Shown: positions 1 through 13,689 of the stretch, in pieces | Layout: every line of letters starts with the position of its first letter | Position numbering within the stretch: the first letter of the stretch is position 1 | Assembly: GCA_023055505.1 (NCBI GenBank) | Contig: JALIRH010000043.1 | Location: 382,001 to 446,000 of the forward strand | Length of the DNA stretch: 64,000 bases | DNA from: Callipepla californica brunnescens | Taxonomy: Eukaryota > Chordata > Aves > Galliformes > Odontophoridae | Direction: 5' to 3' | Position numbers and translations under genes: made by a program | The notes under the pieces: model-generated | The model's database searches: none | What the model was told of the DNA's origin: nothing | What the model saw: the letters and a program-made list of their open reading frames with translations, nothing else

Positions 1-1010
1 AGACCACAGCAGGGACAGGCAGAGCAGCCCCTCATCCCCATCTCTCCCTTCTCTGGCTGCACTGTGCAGTGGTGACGTGGCCCTACCAGGGACACCAAGG
101 GCTGCGGCACAGCTTGGCAGCCAAAGGAAAGCCCACGGAGCTGGGAGAGCTCTGCAAGCCTGAGAGCAATGGCACTGAAATAAGCAGCATCTCCTTGAGC
201 ACTAAATATACAGAGCTAGAAATGGCTTGCTTTTCTTTCTTCTAACTGAGAACAAGTGGGGAGAGCTGGAATAGCTGGGAGTGTTATAAATGATGACACG
301 CCTTTGAACTAGCAGCTGGGTGAATGTCTCATCCCACGCTGTCTATGTTCATGCTCCCCTGTCATCTGCTCGCGAGGGCTAATAGAGATGAAACAATCCG
401 AGGATGGATTTCCAGGCGGAACAGTTCTGCCAGGTGGCTCCTCGTGCTGCAGCAGGGACTTAGAGAAACAGAGAGAGCGGCCCTGTGCCAAAACCTGCCT
501 GGTGAAGTCATGGGAGTGAACCGAGGCTTTGGGAACGAGGGAATGGTTGGCTTGACCTCGTGGCTGCAAAGCCACGGGTTTCCATCCCAGGGAGGTGTGG
601 GAACCCCGAACACGGGCTCTGACATCGCTCCGCAGGGCTGTGGTCCGTTGGCTGCCAGGGCTGGGCTGTGGCTGCGGAGATGCTGTTTGCTCTGCCTGCC
701 ACAAAGGCCTTTTTAAAGCCTTGAATAAATGTTTGCACAGCGGTGTTCCTTGGGCACCATGCACCTGCTCTAATTAGACGTAATTTATTTTGCGGAGCTC
801 TTATTCCTGCAGTGGAAATCCCGGCTATGGTGTGAACTTTGGACTCCTCCCAGAGAGTCTGGTCGTGGATCTGTGCCCTAAAGAACCCTTTGGGCCAAGC
901 GGGGAAGGCTTTGGGGCTCAGGGTGCTGCTTTGGACTCCCTGGAGCAGAGAGCCCAGCGATCGCAGGGCAGCACAGTTTAGCCCAGGGTCTTCCCAGAGA
1001 GGTCACGTTA
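1..1010. other. Non-coding stretch, nothing specific
   Basis: Mixed-composition sequence. Open frames here are short, overlap on both strands and show no recognisable protein similarity. A TATAAAT word occurs near 286, but nothing else marks it as a promoter. No repeat family was recognised. Confidence 0.6.
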
Positions 1011-1014
1011 AGAT

Positions 1015-1200
1015 GAGGATTTTAATATGTATTTCATTGACTAAAGCGAATGCATCTCATAGACTAATTAAATGCATGCCATCCAGCCACTGCTATCGCA
1101 AGGGTTGTTTTTCTTGCTCTGGTGATGAATATGGCCAATTAAATCAACAGTATCTCTTTTCTTGCATTTATTCTCTCGCTCATCTCCCACTTGAAGGAGA
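1015..1200. promoter_or_regulatory. AT-rich motif-dense block (candidate conserved element)
   Basis: This is a sharp shift to AT-rich, non-repetitive sequence. It holds a TAATTA core at 1065-1070 followed by an AATGCATGC word, and a CAATTAAATCAA word near 1136-1147. The texture (homeobox-like cores, no simple repeat, no open frame) is typical of vertebrate conserved non-coding elements, but conservation itself cannot be seen from one sequence. It could also be neutral AT-rich DNA. Confidence 0.3.
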
Positions 1201-4200
1201 GTAAAATGTAGACAATGGTGGAAAACATTTTTAAACCGGACAGACAAAATACCTGGAGTCCTTCCCTTGGGACCGAAGGGGTCTGAGGAGGCCGTCAGTG
1301 CCCGATGTGGGGCAGCACTTCCTATGGCTCTCAGGTGATTTCTTTCTCCTTTCTCCTCCCCACCAAAACCTCCATGCTGAGCCTTGTGCTTGTGTCCCTG
1401 CTTGCTTTCTGCCTGCTGTCACCCAGCTCTGCTCCCTGCTGGCCCATGGTGCCTCTCCCTGTCCCGTGATGCAGATAGCCCAGAGCCAGGGCTGTGATCA
1501 CAGATGTTGCCCCTCGTTCTGATGGAGCCACATCTTCACACAACCCCCAGATTCAAGTTTAATCAAGCTGAGTCCTTAGGGATATTTTCTGCTGCTACAT
1601 CTATGCAGGGCAGATGATTTCCCTTTGAAAGTCTTTAAAATTGTGGTGGGGGAGAATCAGAACGATGCTGAGGTTTTACCACGTGTTGAAGACGCTGCTC
1701 ATCCAAGCTTGGCCATGGTGACAGTTACACCTGAGCTGTGCTGCTCAGGGTGGTCTGGATTGAAGCACCGCTCTTCAGCTTATCTGGGTAAATGCTGCGC
1801 TGATGAACAAGGCCAGAGCTACTTATCAAAATCAATCAAGACTCCGGTTAATTAGGGCAGTCAGGGCCGGGTCAATGTTCTCCCTCTTTCCTCCAGCCTT
1901 GTGGCAGAGGGGCACGAGGGTCAGGAGAAAAAAGACTTGGCTCAGATCCCAATCCTCAGACTACTGCAGTGGTTTACCCTCAGTCAATAACCGGGAGCAA
2001 TAAGGAGATGCTTTGTGGAATAGGTAAACAGGGGTTTGGGATGTCCCCCCTTTCTCCAAGCACTTCAGTTCCCTGCCTAGAACACAAAGGTGTCAGGGAC
2101 ACCCTGTGCCCTCTGCACTTTTTCTTGCAGATTTTGGAGTTTAATTCACACACAACTGGGCTGAACCACCCACATTTTTCCAGGTCCCTGCTCCTCTCCT
2201 CCTGCCTGCGTGTGCTCAGTGCTGGCAGCAGGATGGATGCTCCTGTGGGCGCTCTCCTGTGGATGGGGCACGGGCAGCACGTATGCAGAAGAGCTGCTTC
2301 TCCTCCATTTATTCATGGTCTTCTTCAGTCTCCCTGGCAGTTTCTCAGTTCCTCCCTCCAGACTCTCAGCCTTCTCTACAGAGCCATTCCCACCCCCTGA
2401 TTTCTGGGAGACAAAAAGGCATTTGTCTGAGTCAGCACAGGCAACTTTTTTCCTCCTTTTAGGATCACTGTAACACACTGTTTTTGGCACTTCTGTGGGA
2501 GATGTCTCTGTGGAAGATGCTTCCCAGCACCTCCAATGCTGGGCACCACATCTCCTCTCCTTCCCAGCACTGCTGTGCCTGGTGGGGTCAGGCACTGGGG
2601 GGTCTTCCTACCCCACTGATCCATCACCGCTCAAATTTCTGGAATAGCATCTCTGCTGATCTACAGCGAGGGAAGAGATTTGTGGAGAAATAATGTTTTT
2701 TGGGTCAGGGAAGGAGTCTTGTGCTAGATCACGCCTCATCTCTTTACGGGAGGTGTGGAATCAATCTTCGTGATTAAGCGAGAGCACAGGTAGCTTGAAG
2801 CCTCGGAGACTTTGCAGTCTGCTCAGGTCCTGGTGCAGATGCAATGGGAAGTGCTGGATCTCTATTTTCCAAGTATGTTTGAAAGGGAAAAATTGCCAAA
2901 AAGCAGAATTGTTCTACTGCAAAATCAGACACGAAGCAAAGGTATGAGCCCTGCTGGGAACAAGAAGGGAACGGAAGCAATGCATCAGAGCTGCATCTTG
3001 CTCCTTGTTTGTGCAGCTCAGGGCTGGCACGTGTTTCCCTCAGGATAAGGGGTGCTCCCTGTATGGCTATGTATGACCTGTGCCCATCCAGGCCCATCAA
3101 TGCCAGCTGTAACCAGCCATGCTGCAGCACTGCTGTGTGCAAACAGCAATGTGTGAGCTCAGAGCTGCGATAGCAGAAGCGGATTTAGTGAGTCAAGCTA
3201 CTTTTTTTCCCAAGCACTGATCCCATTTCCTTGTATTCTTAAGTAGCTTCAATCCATCTTACTGCATCACAGCAACTGTGTTGATTGTTCTACTGTAGTG
3301 ACTAATAACCAGCCGTACTCTGCAGATTACTCCTGAGAGCTGGATTCCTGGCTTAGCTGTACCAGGCTGCTGTGTGCAAAGGCACCTCGGGGTAACCTCA
3401 TTTGGTACGGCACGTACGAAGCCTTCTGCAGGAGGGAGAGGGGAGCACCGTGGGGCATGAGAGAGGCAGAAGGGGATAAGTGGGGCTGTGAGATGGCCCT
3501 TTGGTGAAAATGTGGCACATGAAGTTGTGCTGACCTCGTAAGAAGCAGCTTCTGCAATGTGATGGTGTGGGAGGTGCGGCCCTAGGAGGGAAGGAAGGCT
3601 TCATGCTGCAGCCTTTGGTAGCAGAGGCTCCTGGCCCGTGGGCAAGCACATTCTGTCCTTCATCTCCTCCCCAGCTGGATTATGGAGATCAAAGGTAAGG
3701 CTCTCTGGTGCTGTAACACCATTGATGTCAACTGGGTTGTGCTGCGGGGAAGTTGGTGCTCTCTTTCTAATTACAGCAGGCATTAAACTCGAGTGCTCAA
3801 GGTTGAAATTCCCACCTTTGGCCGGCACAGGAGCTACGGATCGCTCAAATCTCACTTAAACCCTCAAAGCAGTTCTCTCAATGTTGTCAAGGCTTAGTGC
3901 TGCCTCTCAGCACGAGGAAAACGTCTACACGGGATGGCTGTGCATGGGGGAGTCAGCCCCCCTAATTGCTCCTGGTAATCTATAGCATCGACGTTCTGGT
4001 GGTTAAGTCAATAGTTCCCAGCGCTGGGTCATCAGCTGCTTCCCTCCGGGTCACAGTCTGGTGACTCTCCCAGCAATATACTGAACCATGTTTGTGCACG
4101 AAAAAGGCCAGCAATAAAACGTGCGAGAAACTGCAAAGACCCCCCTGATAAATGAGATCAGTAAGTCATTCCTTGCGGCCGCACCGGAACCTGGTTATTG

Positions 4201-4950
4201 CTTAATAGAGGATGTGCAGTGGAGCTCGGTTTATGAGGGCAGGAGCTCATGGAGAGGAGGAGTGCTCCTGGCAGCTCCATTAAGCACAGTGTTTGGGTGC
4301 TCTCATGTCTCCCATAGGTGCTCCTGCAGAGCAGTTACTGGTGGAGGTGGCCCATGTGGTGCGTTGGTGCTCTGAGACAGTGTCGGACCCTCCTCAGCTC
4401 CTGTCCTCCCACGGCTCCCCGATGGGTCCCTCTGGTCTTTGGCTGCTGCCAAGCTGTTCCTGGCCGGATCCACAAAACTACATTCCCCTTCTGTCTCACT
4501 CCTCCTCTTTCTGTACCAGGTTAGTCTGAACTCCACGAGAACCCTCCTGCAGGATGTGCTGGGGCCACCTCTCAGCATCATCCCCCTATATTTCCCCTCT
4601 CCTCACTCAGCCCGTGGGATGCACAGCCCCATCCACATCCACGCGGTCCACAGCTCAGCCCCAGCAGGACCCACACTCCTCCTTCTCCTTTTCCCTCTGG
4701 TGCTCTGTTGCAGTTTATTTTAAACTCTGGGACAGTGCTACCTCTGGAGAAGTCAATAATCCTCACTGAGGCCCCAAGGGCTGCGCGTCCCACCCCAGCA
4801 ATGAGCTAACCTCGCTGTGTTAGCACTGCCATTAATGCTGATGGAGGGCACTGGATCTGACAGCTGTAGGGCTGGAGGTCAGGTTTACTATGGCACACAC
4901 TTCAGATTTTCAGTGTGATAGGTTTTGATAACATTAAATGGAGTGAAGCA
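1201..4950. other. Non-coding stretch, nothing specific
   Basis: About 3.7 kb of GC-moderate sequence with many CTG/CAG words. No transposable element, splice-framed coding exon or RNA gene was recognised. The open frames (up to about 149 codons at 2146-2595, minus strand) are low-complexity in translation and are mirrored by frames on the other strand, so they are treated as chance. Confidence 0.6.
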
Positions 4951-5002
4951 CTGCTCTCTCACACAGATCCTGTTCCTTTTTTTCTCTCCTTTTTAAAATA
5001 AG

Positions 5003-5017
5003 GCAATGCAGCATTGC
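5003..5017. repeat. 15-bp perfect inverted repeat (GCAATGC-A-GCATTGC)
   Basis: Two 7-bp arms, 5003-5009 and 5011-5017, are exact reverse complements around a single A. The half-site resembles the C/EBP-like GCAAT core, which could make it a dimer-binding site. A chance palindrome of this size somewhere in 64 kb is possible. Confidence 0.6.
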
Positions 5018-8000
5018 ATTGTGAGAAGGATCTATTTTTCTACTGACCCATTTCAGTAGAATTCAGCCCATCTAGAGCATCTGCCACTTTGAAGATGGAA
5101 AAAAAATCACAGATATTAAGGGCACTACGATCATCTCATCTCTCCTCATGAATAATCCATCCCAGAGAATTCCCCCTGGAGATTCTCTGCAGCCCAGCAC
5201 ACTGCAGCCGGATGGCACCGCGGCTTTTGGGATCATCCAGAACCACCCGGCTCAGGGCTCTCATTCCACCTCTCCTCCTTCATCCCTGGGATGGGTGCTG
5301 GGGGGACACTGCAGCCTGGTTCAGCCCTTTTGTGGCCCCAGAGGGCTGCAAGGCTGCGGTGTTATTTTCTGGCCCGCCTTGGTCATGGTCCTAACAGAGT
5401 GATCCGATATCAGAGCGCTTCCTGGGCACTGCCATGGCTGTTTTATGGTTGGAGGAAGGTCTTTGATTTGGGTGTTTGGTATTTACACAGCTGTGAAAGT
5501 TTGATGCCTCGGTCACAGTATCTTAGAGCTGTTCACTTCCTTAATTTTTGGCATTTCGTTGAGAGGTTTATTGCTTTCTCTTACGTGAGATTAAATGCTA
5601 ACAGCGGTTGTGTGGCTCCCAGCTCTGCACCCCCGCGTGCAGTCTGTGCCTGGCCGTGTGCCCACCCACTGTGGGTGTCTGAGCCACCCAGAGTGCCCCG
5701 GAGTGAGCGCTGCTGTCTGCCCCCACATAAAGCAGAGCTGGAAACGCATTTAGAGCCCGGCCAAAAAGCACTGCTGTGCCTGGTGCATCTCCAGAGGAGA
5801 TGATCTGTCTGCATCACGTCCATACAGAAATCCAGCAGCCCTTAAGAAAACAGGGCACATTTGGAAAATGTCTTGGAACGACCTGGGTAGGGGTTACCTG
5901 TACCTGTCACATCAGCCTCTGTGTGTGCGAGGCTGCCAGCAGACAGGCGGCCAATGACACTCAGAAGCACTGAGAAGCAAGATTTGGTGTCCATGCACAG
6001 ATATTTTGGGGAGGAAGTGAGGAAGTTTCCTAGAAGATGTTAACTAGCTCCCACATCAGAGGTACTTAAATCCTTGCTCCTCCCCTTTTCCCCTGACTTA
6101 AGGAGGCTCTGATATTTCCAGCTGAGATTTTATACCCTTTTTGTTGTGGGGACCAGAGGAGGAAAATCAAAACTGCAGTGTTAATTGCTTCCCAATAAAA
6201 GCCCGAAGCAAGAGCTTATGGAAAGCACAAGAAAAACTTCCCTTGGTTTAATGATAACTTATCCCACTCACAGTTCAGGTGGTGATGTCATACAGTGAAT
6301 CAAAGCCTTCTCATTCCATTATGCTTTCATTATCTCCCTCCTCTTGTACATACTCATCTTTATAATCATCTCTGAGTGTGTCATCATCATGCTCCTCTTC
6401 ATTCTCCTACTCAGCCCCATCCTCAGCTTCTTGCCTGCAGAGGTTCACCTGCTGGTTGCAGGAGGGACAGGTCCCTCCTGCTCCGGGTGTGGAACCAGGT
6501 GTCAGTGCAGAGTTGGTGATATGCATGGGAGCAGGGCAGGATCTTCAGGAGATCCCCTTCCCTGTACTCCTGCAGATCACACAGGTCTCTTGGTCTTTCC
6601 ACCTGTGTTCACATGGCTTGTTCTTGTGAGCATTCCTGCACCAACTTATGCCAACCATAGCTGAGACCATGGCAGTAACGATGCAGAGCATGTCCCTGAA
6701 CTTCCACAAGATGCAAGTGCCCTGCAGCATTTTTTTACTGCTTCGGTAGAGACATGGACTGTATTTGGGTGGTCTCAGTCTGACGTACGTCCCTTTCTCA
6801 CATTGCAAAACCTTTTGCAAGTGAAGGGAGACAGATTTTCCAGCGAAGAGCAATGGTATTTCAATCTTCTGCCGGCAGCTGTGGCCCGAAGCACGCGGGC
6901 AGGGCCTGATACACAACACATTCAGAGCTGTCATTGGAAGACTTCTGCAGTGGCAACCTCATAGGAGAAGGTGGCAACCAAAAGGCAAAGAAGTAGGAGA
7001 TGACGACTCACGCTGAACGTAGCCAAACTGATTAGAAGATTTTCTCTTTGTTTGAAATAAGTCAATCAGAACTGTCAGTCAAAACTGCCACTAGCAGAAG
7101 TTGAAAGTCTCTCCCTGTGCAGATTCACTCTCTGCCATTATCCAAACTTCCCCAGGAGCAGATCCACACTCACAAACACGAGCAAGCTGCTGTGCTGCAG
7201 AAGGGCTGATGCACTGGGGCTCCCTCCTGTCCCGCTGTGGAGGAATGGGAGCTTGGGAGGGCTGCTGTCTTGTGCTTGGGATTTCACCTTACTTGCTTTA
7301 AAACCCCATCTGCCAGAATGAAACGGCTGGAGCTTCTAGCCATAAAAACATTTAAAATCCTGGTTCTGGTGAAAAGGTGGAAAATGGAACGGAAAGCACG
7401 AGGAACAAGTGCTGTTCCTCCCACAAAGCAATTCCCACCTCAAGCAGCGACTGCACAGTGCCCAGAGGAGCGCCAGGCAATAGCTCTCCTGGTTGTGGAA
7501 GAAAACTAGGTCTGAATATGCAGTGAACCCAGGTCAGTTCTGAATCACAAATCCCTAAAAACCTGTACCTTTTAGCAAACAACCCTTTTTGTTTAACGAT
7601 CCACTTGGGAGCAGCCCCGCGGTTCCCGGTGCAGTTGTGTTGGACCTGTAGTTAAAAAATCACTCCGGTACCAGGCAACTGATTTGTTACTCGCCCCCTT
7701 GGGCTCTGCTTGAGACAGATTTCACTGGGAAAAGAGCTACAGAAAATGTCAGCAGACAGTGTGTGTGTGTGCCACAGACTCCCAGCAGCTGTGATTTTAA
7801 ATCGATTTTATTTTCCCCTCATCCAAAGAGTTTTACACTCACAGGAAGACATTTTGTTGCATTTAAAAACAAAACAAAGTAGAGGTTCGGGGAGGAGGGT
7901 GAAGCCGAAGGCTTTCCAGCACAATGGGATGAAGGAGAAAATGGAGGTACACTAGGAAATCTTTTGAGGGTCCATCTTCGGCTTTGTCTTCTGCTGGGGC

Positions 8001-8715
8001 TGGAAAAGGAGTCACATGTGTGTGCCTGTGCACTGACAAGCATGGGGCCAGGGAAGGATCCCCTCTTCACTCTGTGCAGATGAAACACTGTACTTTCTCC
8101 AGCTCTGGCTGTGTGCTGTTATCCTCTTGAGGCTCCACCACCATCTCATGGAGCCAGCAAGGCGTGAGCTGTGTGCCTCAGCAAACAGGAGCTGGTTTCT
8201 CAGTAACTCATAGCAGTACCCCAAAGGGATGTGGGTAAAAGGACAGGCCCTCCTGAAGAGGCTTGGGAGTGAGGAAAAGGAGAATGAGCAATGAAAGGAG
8301 GCAAGCTGAAGAACAGGATGCCCATATTCCACCCACAGAGCCAGATAAGAACCAATATCTCAAGGAGATTTTGCCAAAGGAAGGTGAGGAGGGCCATAGG
8401 AGAGCCGCAGTCAAGGGGGTCTTCAGTTAAGGGACCTAAGTGGTGGATGCCCTGTCCTCCCTGGTTCCCCCCATGCTGCCCATTCGCACTGATGCTGCCT
8501 GCCTCCACTATCAGGGCCCCGCAGGCTTTGGCTTCTGCTGGCTGAGCTGTGCTTCCCAGCCCTGCGTGGGGCTGTGCCAGGCTGTCCTGAAGGCCTCTCC
8601 AATCGCATTTGTTACAGCCAGCACTGAAATCTCCACATTCTGCGCTACCCCTATTATATTCATCTGTTAAATACATCTGCAGATGCTCCTGGACATATTC
8701 TTGACCCATTTTCTC
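5018..8715. other. Non-coding stretch with small low-complexity patches
   Basis: No gene was recognised. A pyrimidine-rich stretch lies at about 6315-6430, with repeated ATCATC and CTCCTC words. A short AT-rich patch lies at about 7020-7095 (ACTGATTAGAAG, AAGTCAATCAG). A short GT run sits at 7759-7771. The rest is undistinguished. Confidence 0.55.
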
Positions 8716-8719
8716 TGGA

Positions 8720-8780
8720 GTTCCAGCAATCTACTTTGTCGGAATAATTGCAATTTATTTAAATGTCAACAAGCCACACA
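8720..8780. promoter_or_regulatory. Short AT-rich patch
   Basis: A small patch with an AATAATTGCAATTTATTTAAAT-type core sits in otherwise mixed sequence. It could be part of a conserved element, but it is short and nothing else supports function. Confidence 0.2.
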
Positions 8781-11700
8781 TGGGAGACAGCAGTAGTGTG
8801 CAAGAGCAGAGCAATTACAGGGAGCAGGGTCCCATTTTACCACTTGAACAAAGATCCAAGCTAGAAGAAAGGAAAAGCCCATTTACCTCTATTAACTCAT
8901 CCTTCACCCCACCACTCCCAAAGTCCCCACATTCCTTTAGATTCCTTCTTTGGGGCTTTCACTTTGTGCAGGAACAGGGATTATAAGCCCAGCTCCTTCC
9001 ACAGAAAGAAAAGTCCTGTGAATCCAGAGGACTTTGGTGTTGATTTAGGCTCCACATCAGTGCTGGCAGAATCTACCCCTGTTCCTGCCCAAATATCTCA
9101 CACTGTAGCAGAGATGCCAAAGAAGATGACCGATATGGATGGACATAATTACAACTCTTAACAAAACATGTACAGCAGGCACCTGGCCTGGCACTGGTTT
9201 AACTTGGGGAACAAGTCCGAATGAGCTTTATCCTCTGAGTTTTTTGCAGCATGAAAAGAGCAGCCTGGCAGTGTTATGATGTGAATTTGTGCATAATCAG
9301 ACTTCTTGTCCTTTATCTGTATTAGGCTGGCGTCCACGGGCAGTGGTGTTACACTGACAGCATCAGACTGTCCCTGCCCCGACCAGCCAAAGGCCAGGAG
9401 CAGAAAAAGCCGTGGTGGGGTTTAATGCTTTGCTCAGGATATCTTGGCAAGTATCTCTGGTTCTAGCTCAGTGCCCTTCTTATCAGGGCATGCTGCTTCT
9501 CTGGGGTCACGCTATAGGATTAGAGAGGACCAGGCTTCCGGAGTACACCACCAGTGACTGCGGTGAAGGAAGATCTGGGGCCACCTAGTGACCTTCCAGT
9601 GAAAACCTCTGTGCTCCCAGTGCTCCCAGTTGTTTCCGATGGAAGGAAATGTGGGACGCGCTCCCTCCCTCCTGCTGACTGAGCAAGTCCCCGGCTCGGC
9701 AGCTGGAAGGCAGACCTGCGTCCCCTTGTGAAGGATTTTTCTTTTTTTGCTGGGAGCTGATTTAGAAACTGGTGCATGTAACCACCTCCTTTCATCTAGG
9801 ATCAAAGGAAAGAATGACCCACGTCTTTACAGAATAGGTAGCTGAGGCTGCCGGAGTACCCACCCAAACCGCTGTTAGGTAGATGAGAAATGAGCAGTGC
9901 GTGAGCGGAGGTTTTGTGTCGTGTCGTGTGGGGAACGCAGTGGCAGAGGGACGTGGAGCGGATGTGTGCAGCTCTGCAGGCCCCACCGGCACGTGTCTGG
10001 ACACATGTGAACCCGTGCTGTCCCAGGTGTCCCTCCTGGATTCCCAGGCTCTAAGCAATCTCCCCTGTGTTATTACCTGGTACAAGCATGATAATCTGGG
10101 CCCTAATGCCAACAGAAGATTATAAAGCAGTGGTTTGTGGACCTGCTACAAGAGTACCCATAATCGGCTAATGCACGCAATTAAAAGAGGCAGTTGAGCA
10201 AATCTCGGCCATTGCAACTTGTACCCATGTCTGGAAATGGCCGCCGGTTCCCACAGCTCACTCTGCAATGGAGGGAGACATCTTTATCCGATACCAGCGC
10301 TGGCAGTAACATTTTGCCTTTCCTACTTCTGGTGAAATGCCCTGGAAATCTTGGACATAAAGCAAAATCACCCTCTCCATTTTGCAGCTTTCTGTTCTTT
10401 TTGAGCTGCGTGTGGCCCTGAGAGCCGTGTGCTGTGGATGAGGCCCAGGCAGAGCCGGCAGTGGGGCCGGCCGCCATGTTGTCCTCCAGGGGCAGCTCCC
10501 ACTGCTCTGCCCTCTGTGCTGCTGCACTATGGCAGCCAGCTCACGGCAGCTCTCTCTCCATCCATGGCGAGCATGCATGCTCTTCCTGCTGTTCCTAACC
10601 TCGCTTTTCCCTTTTTGTCCCAGTTTTCTTCACTCACCCCCTCAAAACCTTCTCCCCATTCTGTGATGTTCACCTGGGAGCCTACAGGACACGCTGCCCT
10701 GAACCCCCTGTGGCCATCCGCCATATTACTCTGCTCCTCCATGTCTTCCCGGCCAGCACACCAACCCTCCCCACATTTCTCCCTGTGTTCCTTCCCACAG
10801 TCCCATCCTCCTCTCTCTGGTTGTGTGCCCGCCCCACGGAGCGGCGGAGCCGGGAGCATGGCTCCCTGGGGTAATCTGCAAAGTACAAGTTGTTATTACT
10901 CACTACAGCAGAACAATCAGCACGGGCTCTGTAATGCAGTAAGATGGATTGAAGCTGCTTAAGACCAGAGGAAAATGGAATCGCTGTCTTACAAAAAGAA
11001 GTTTAGCTCCCGCAATCCACCGCTGATGAGTGATGAGACCTGAGCAAAAGCCCAGATTTGAAAATGGCTGCATTTGGGCAGCGAGGCAGAGCTGTGTAAC
11101 AGGAGCCAGAATCAGCCCTGGATCTCAGCACGCCACAGCCACACGCCAGACCCATCTTGCAGAGGTAACTCTCTTCGAGTGCAACACTTTTCTTAGTAGC
11201 TGTGGTACGGATCCTGACAGCTTATGCTGCCCGGGTGTGATCAGTGCTGCTGCAACCCTTTGCAGACCCACCTCGTCAGCACAGACAGCTTTCTGCAGCA
11301 CTGTTGCAAGGCTCTCACTGGGTTTCCCTGCTGCTGGTCGAGCTGCACGTGGTCGCCTTCACCACCTCTATAGCTCTGTGCCAGACTGCAGCCAGCACAT
11401 CCCCATGTCAGGGTTTAGCAGCTGAGTTACTCAGAGCCCTTTTTGCAAGATCCGTGTGGGTCTGTGCTGCTCGAGTGGCTTTGCTCATCCTTGCTGCTGG
11501 TTTGTTATGGAAGAGGAATTGGAAAACCGACATCAGTTGTAAAAGCAGTAAAACAGCTCATTCAGGCTCCCAGAGCCAGCAGAAATGCTGTAGGTATCAC
11601 AGCTTTTTGTATCACAAAATGGGCTGGGATTTCCTCCCCTGCTGAGATGAGAATGGCCTAAAGAGATCTCTTACTGCAGCAGAGAACAAACTGCTTCAGA

Positions 11701-12355
11701 AAAGAGATGGGATTTGAAATGAGAAGGTTGGAAAGGAGGAAACTGAGGGGGGTACAAAGAAAGAGGGTGCTCAGAGAGGGGAGGAGCACAGCTGCGCTTG
11801 GCAGTGGTACTCAGGGATCTGCACTGATTTTGCCTCCTAGAAGCAGTCAGCAAGGAAGAATTTCCTCCTGGCTCTGCCAGTGCTGGTGTCAGTGTGCTCT
11901 GCTGACACGGGGAACTGGGAGCCCATCGGGAGCAGCACAGGTGCTCAGCTGAAGGGGCTCTGCTGTCACTTTTGATGCAGTGTTTGCTGAGCCTGGTGTG
12001 TTGACTGAGATAAGATGCTCAGAAAGGGAGAACTGTAGCTTTCCTTGTTAGTGGGGAGAAAAAGAGGATTAGACCTGCGTTGCCTTTATTTCAAATGGAG
12101 GAGCTGATCCTTCACAGGGACTGCTTCATGTTTCAGTTCTGGATGTGGGCTCTTCCAGATAGAGGGAAACTGAGAGGTGAAGAAGCCACAAACTTCCACC
12201 AGTTTTATGGTGGCAAAGGCCCTGATTTCTTCTCACATGCTTCCAGGCAATTTCAGTTGTGCAGTAATGAGACCTAGGTTATTACACATTTCTTATTTCT
12301 TCCATTCTCAGTGTGACGCCAGCTTTCCTTCTGCTTTGCCTAAGATGAATAGCAG
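8781..12355. other. Non-coding stretch, nothing specific
   Basis: No repeat family or coding exon was recognised. Minor tandem words occur at 9612-9630 (TGCTCCCAG twice) and 9916-9930 (GTGTC-like, about three copies). The 177-codon plus-strand frame at 10429-10962 reads as proline/serine-rich low-complexity protein and overlaps minus-strand frames, so it is not called a gene. Confidence 0.55.
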
Positions 12356-12359
12356 ATCT

Positions 12360-12505
12360 TCTACTGTTACATTAAGGTGGCTTTAAAAATGTAATATACA
12401 AGCAATACAAACCTTTGTAGTCTAAGGCATAAAACAATCTCTAACTGCTTGGGATTAAGGAGACAGTTGACTTAAATCAGCCAGTTACTTTAAATACTTT
12501 TCTCT
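12360..12505. promoter_or_regulatory. AT-rich block (candidate conserved element)
   Basis: AT-rich, non-repetitive sequence with AATGTAATATAC, ATAAAACAATCT (Sox-like ACAAT) and GACTTAAATCAGC words. No open frame is supported. Confidence is limited because there is no comparison sequence. Confidence 0.27.
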
Positions 12506-13680
12506 GTTAGCTGTCAGGACTATATGCCTGGGAACATCTGGCAGGGAGGGAGTGAAGCATCTTGGGGCAGTGATCTCTTCCACTGGCACATCTGCATGTG
12601 GAAGGAAACATCTGTTTGACCCGGAGGTGTGATGATGAGCCGTGGCAGTTCCATTGGCATGCACCTGCCAAAGGAAGCTTCTCTCTGATCTGCTGTTGCA
12701 TCCTCTTGAGGTAAAGAAGCTCTGACCCAGAGATAGCACACGTGATTTCAGATGCCCTGACTGCTCGTTACCACAGCGGGGATTTGTGTTAGGCTTCAGT
12801 GCCAGACTCTGCTCTCGTTCTGTGGATGGAGGTGAGGAGCAACCACAGCCTGAGAGGCTCTGCGGTATCTCAGAGGGTTTCTAGGTTTGCTCAGAGAACA
12901 CATGCTGACTGCTTTGCTCTTCAGGGTTAGAGGAAAACAAGCGAGATTTAGCAAGCTTAGAGAGGAGCGAACAGCCAAGTGTGTATATGAGGGTGTTGGG
13001 TTTGCTGGGTTTTTTTAAGAGCTTTTCTGCAATGCTAAATTCCCAAACTTTGCAGTCAGATTTGCTGTGGTTTAATTTCACCAGTCAGGAGCTCCTGACA
13101 GGACATGCTATGAGCAACTGCACTCCAGATGGGCCCATAGGCTCAAGGCAGAGGTTTTTAGGAAGGAAGGCTACTCAGCTCAGCAGAGACATTGCCAGGG
13201 TGAGGCTGGAGGGGCTCTGCCTGCAGCTGGGAAGCAAAGGCAAACTCTTCTGCTCATTTAGTTTCCCACGTCTGCACTCACTCATTTAAAGATCCAAGGT
13301 GAAGCCAGCAGCAGGCAGGCTTAAACTGACGCCAAAGCATCTGCACAGAGGTGTGCAGAGATTTAACTGTCTTGGTATTCAACTGATTTAGCTGCTGCAG
13401 CTTCAGACGTTAATGAGCCCCTGGGGAGGGACACAGGGCGCCTGGAGAGGCCACGGTAGCAGCCCTAATGCGGCCACGACCACTGAGCTCTCACCTGCTC
13501 CAACGGGCAGGGGCAAAGCTGAGCCTGAGCCCCACTCAGCTCCTTGTGCCTCCTTCTGCCTGTGCTTAAAGTGACGGCTTTCTGCTGGGAAGGGGAGGGC
13601 TTCCTGGGGCGGTTGCAGGCACTGCTGCTCCTCGTGTCTCCGGAGCTGACCCCGCCGTTCCCTCCTCGCGTGCTGCCAGC
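12506..13680. other. Non-coding stretch, nothing specific
   Basis: Mixed-composition DNA becoming GC-rich toward 13400-13680. No transposable element, RNA gene or coding exon was recognised. Confidence 0.6.
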
Positions 13681-13689
13681 CAGCATTCA

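Noticed and set aside
5003..5017. Palindrome as a transcription terminator hairpin
   Set aside because: Bacterial-type terminators do not apply to avian nuclear DNA, and there is no following T-run in position.
6315..6430. ATCATC/CTCCTC-rich stretch as a defined satellite or microsatellite
   Set aside because: No consistent unit length or tandem register. It is only loosely low-complexity.
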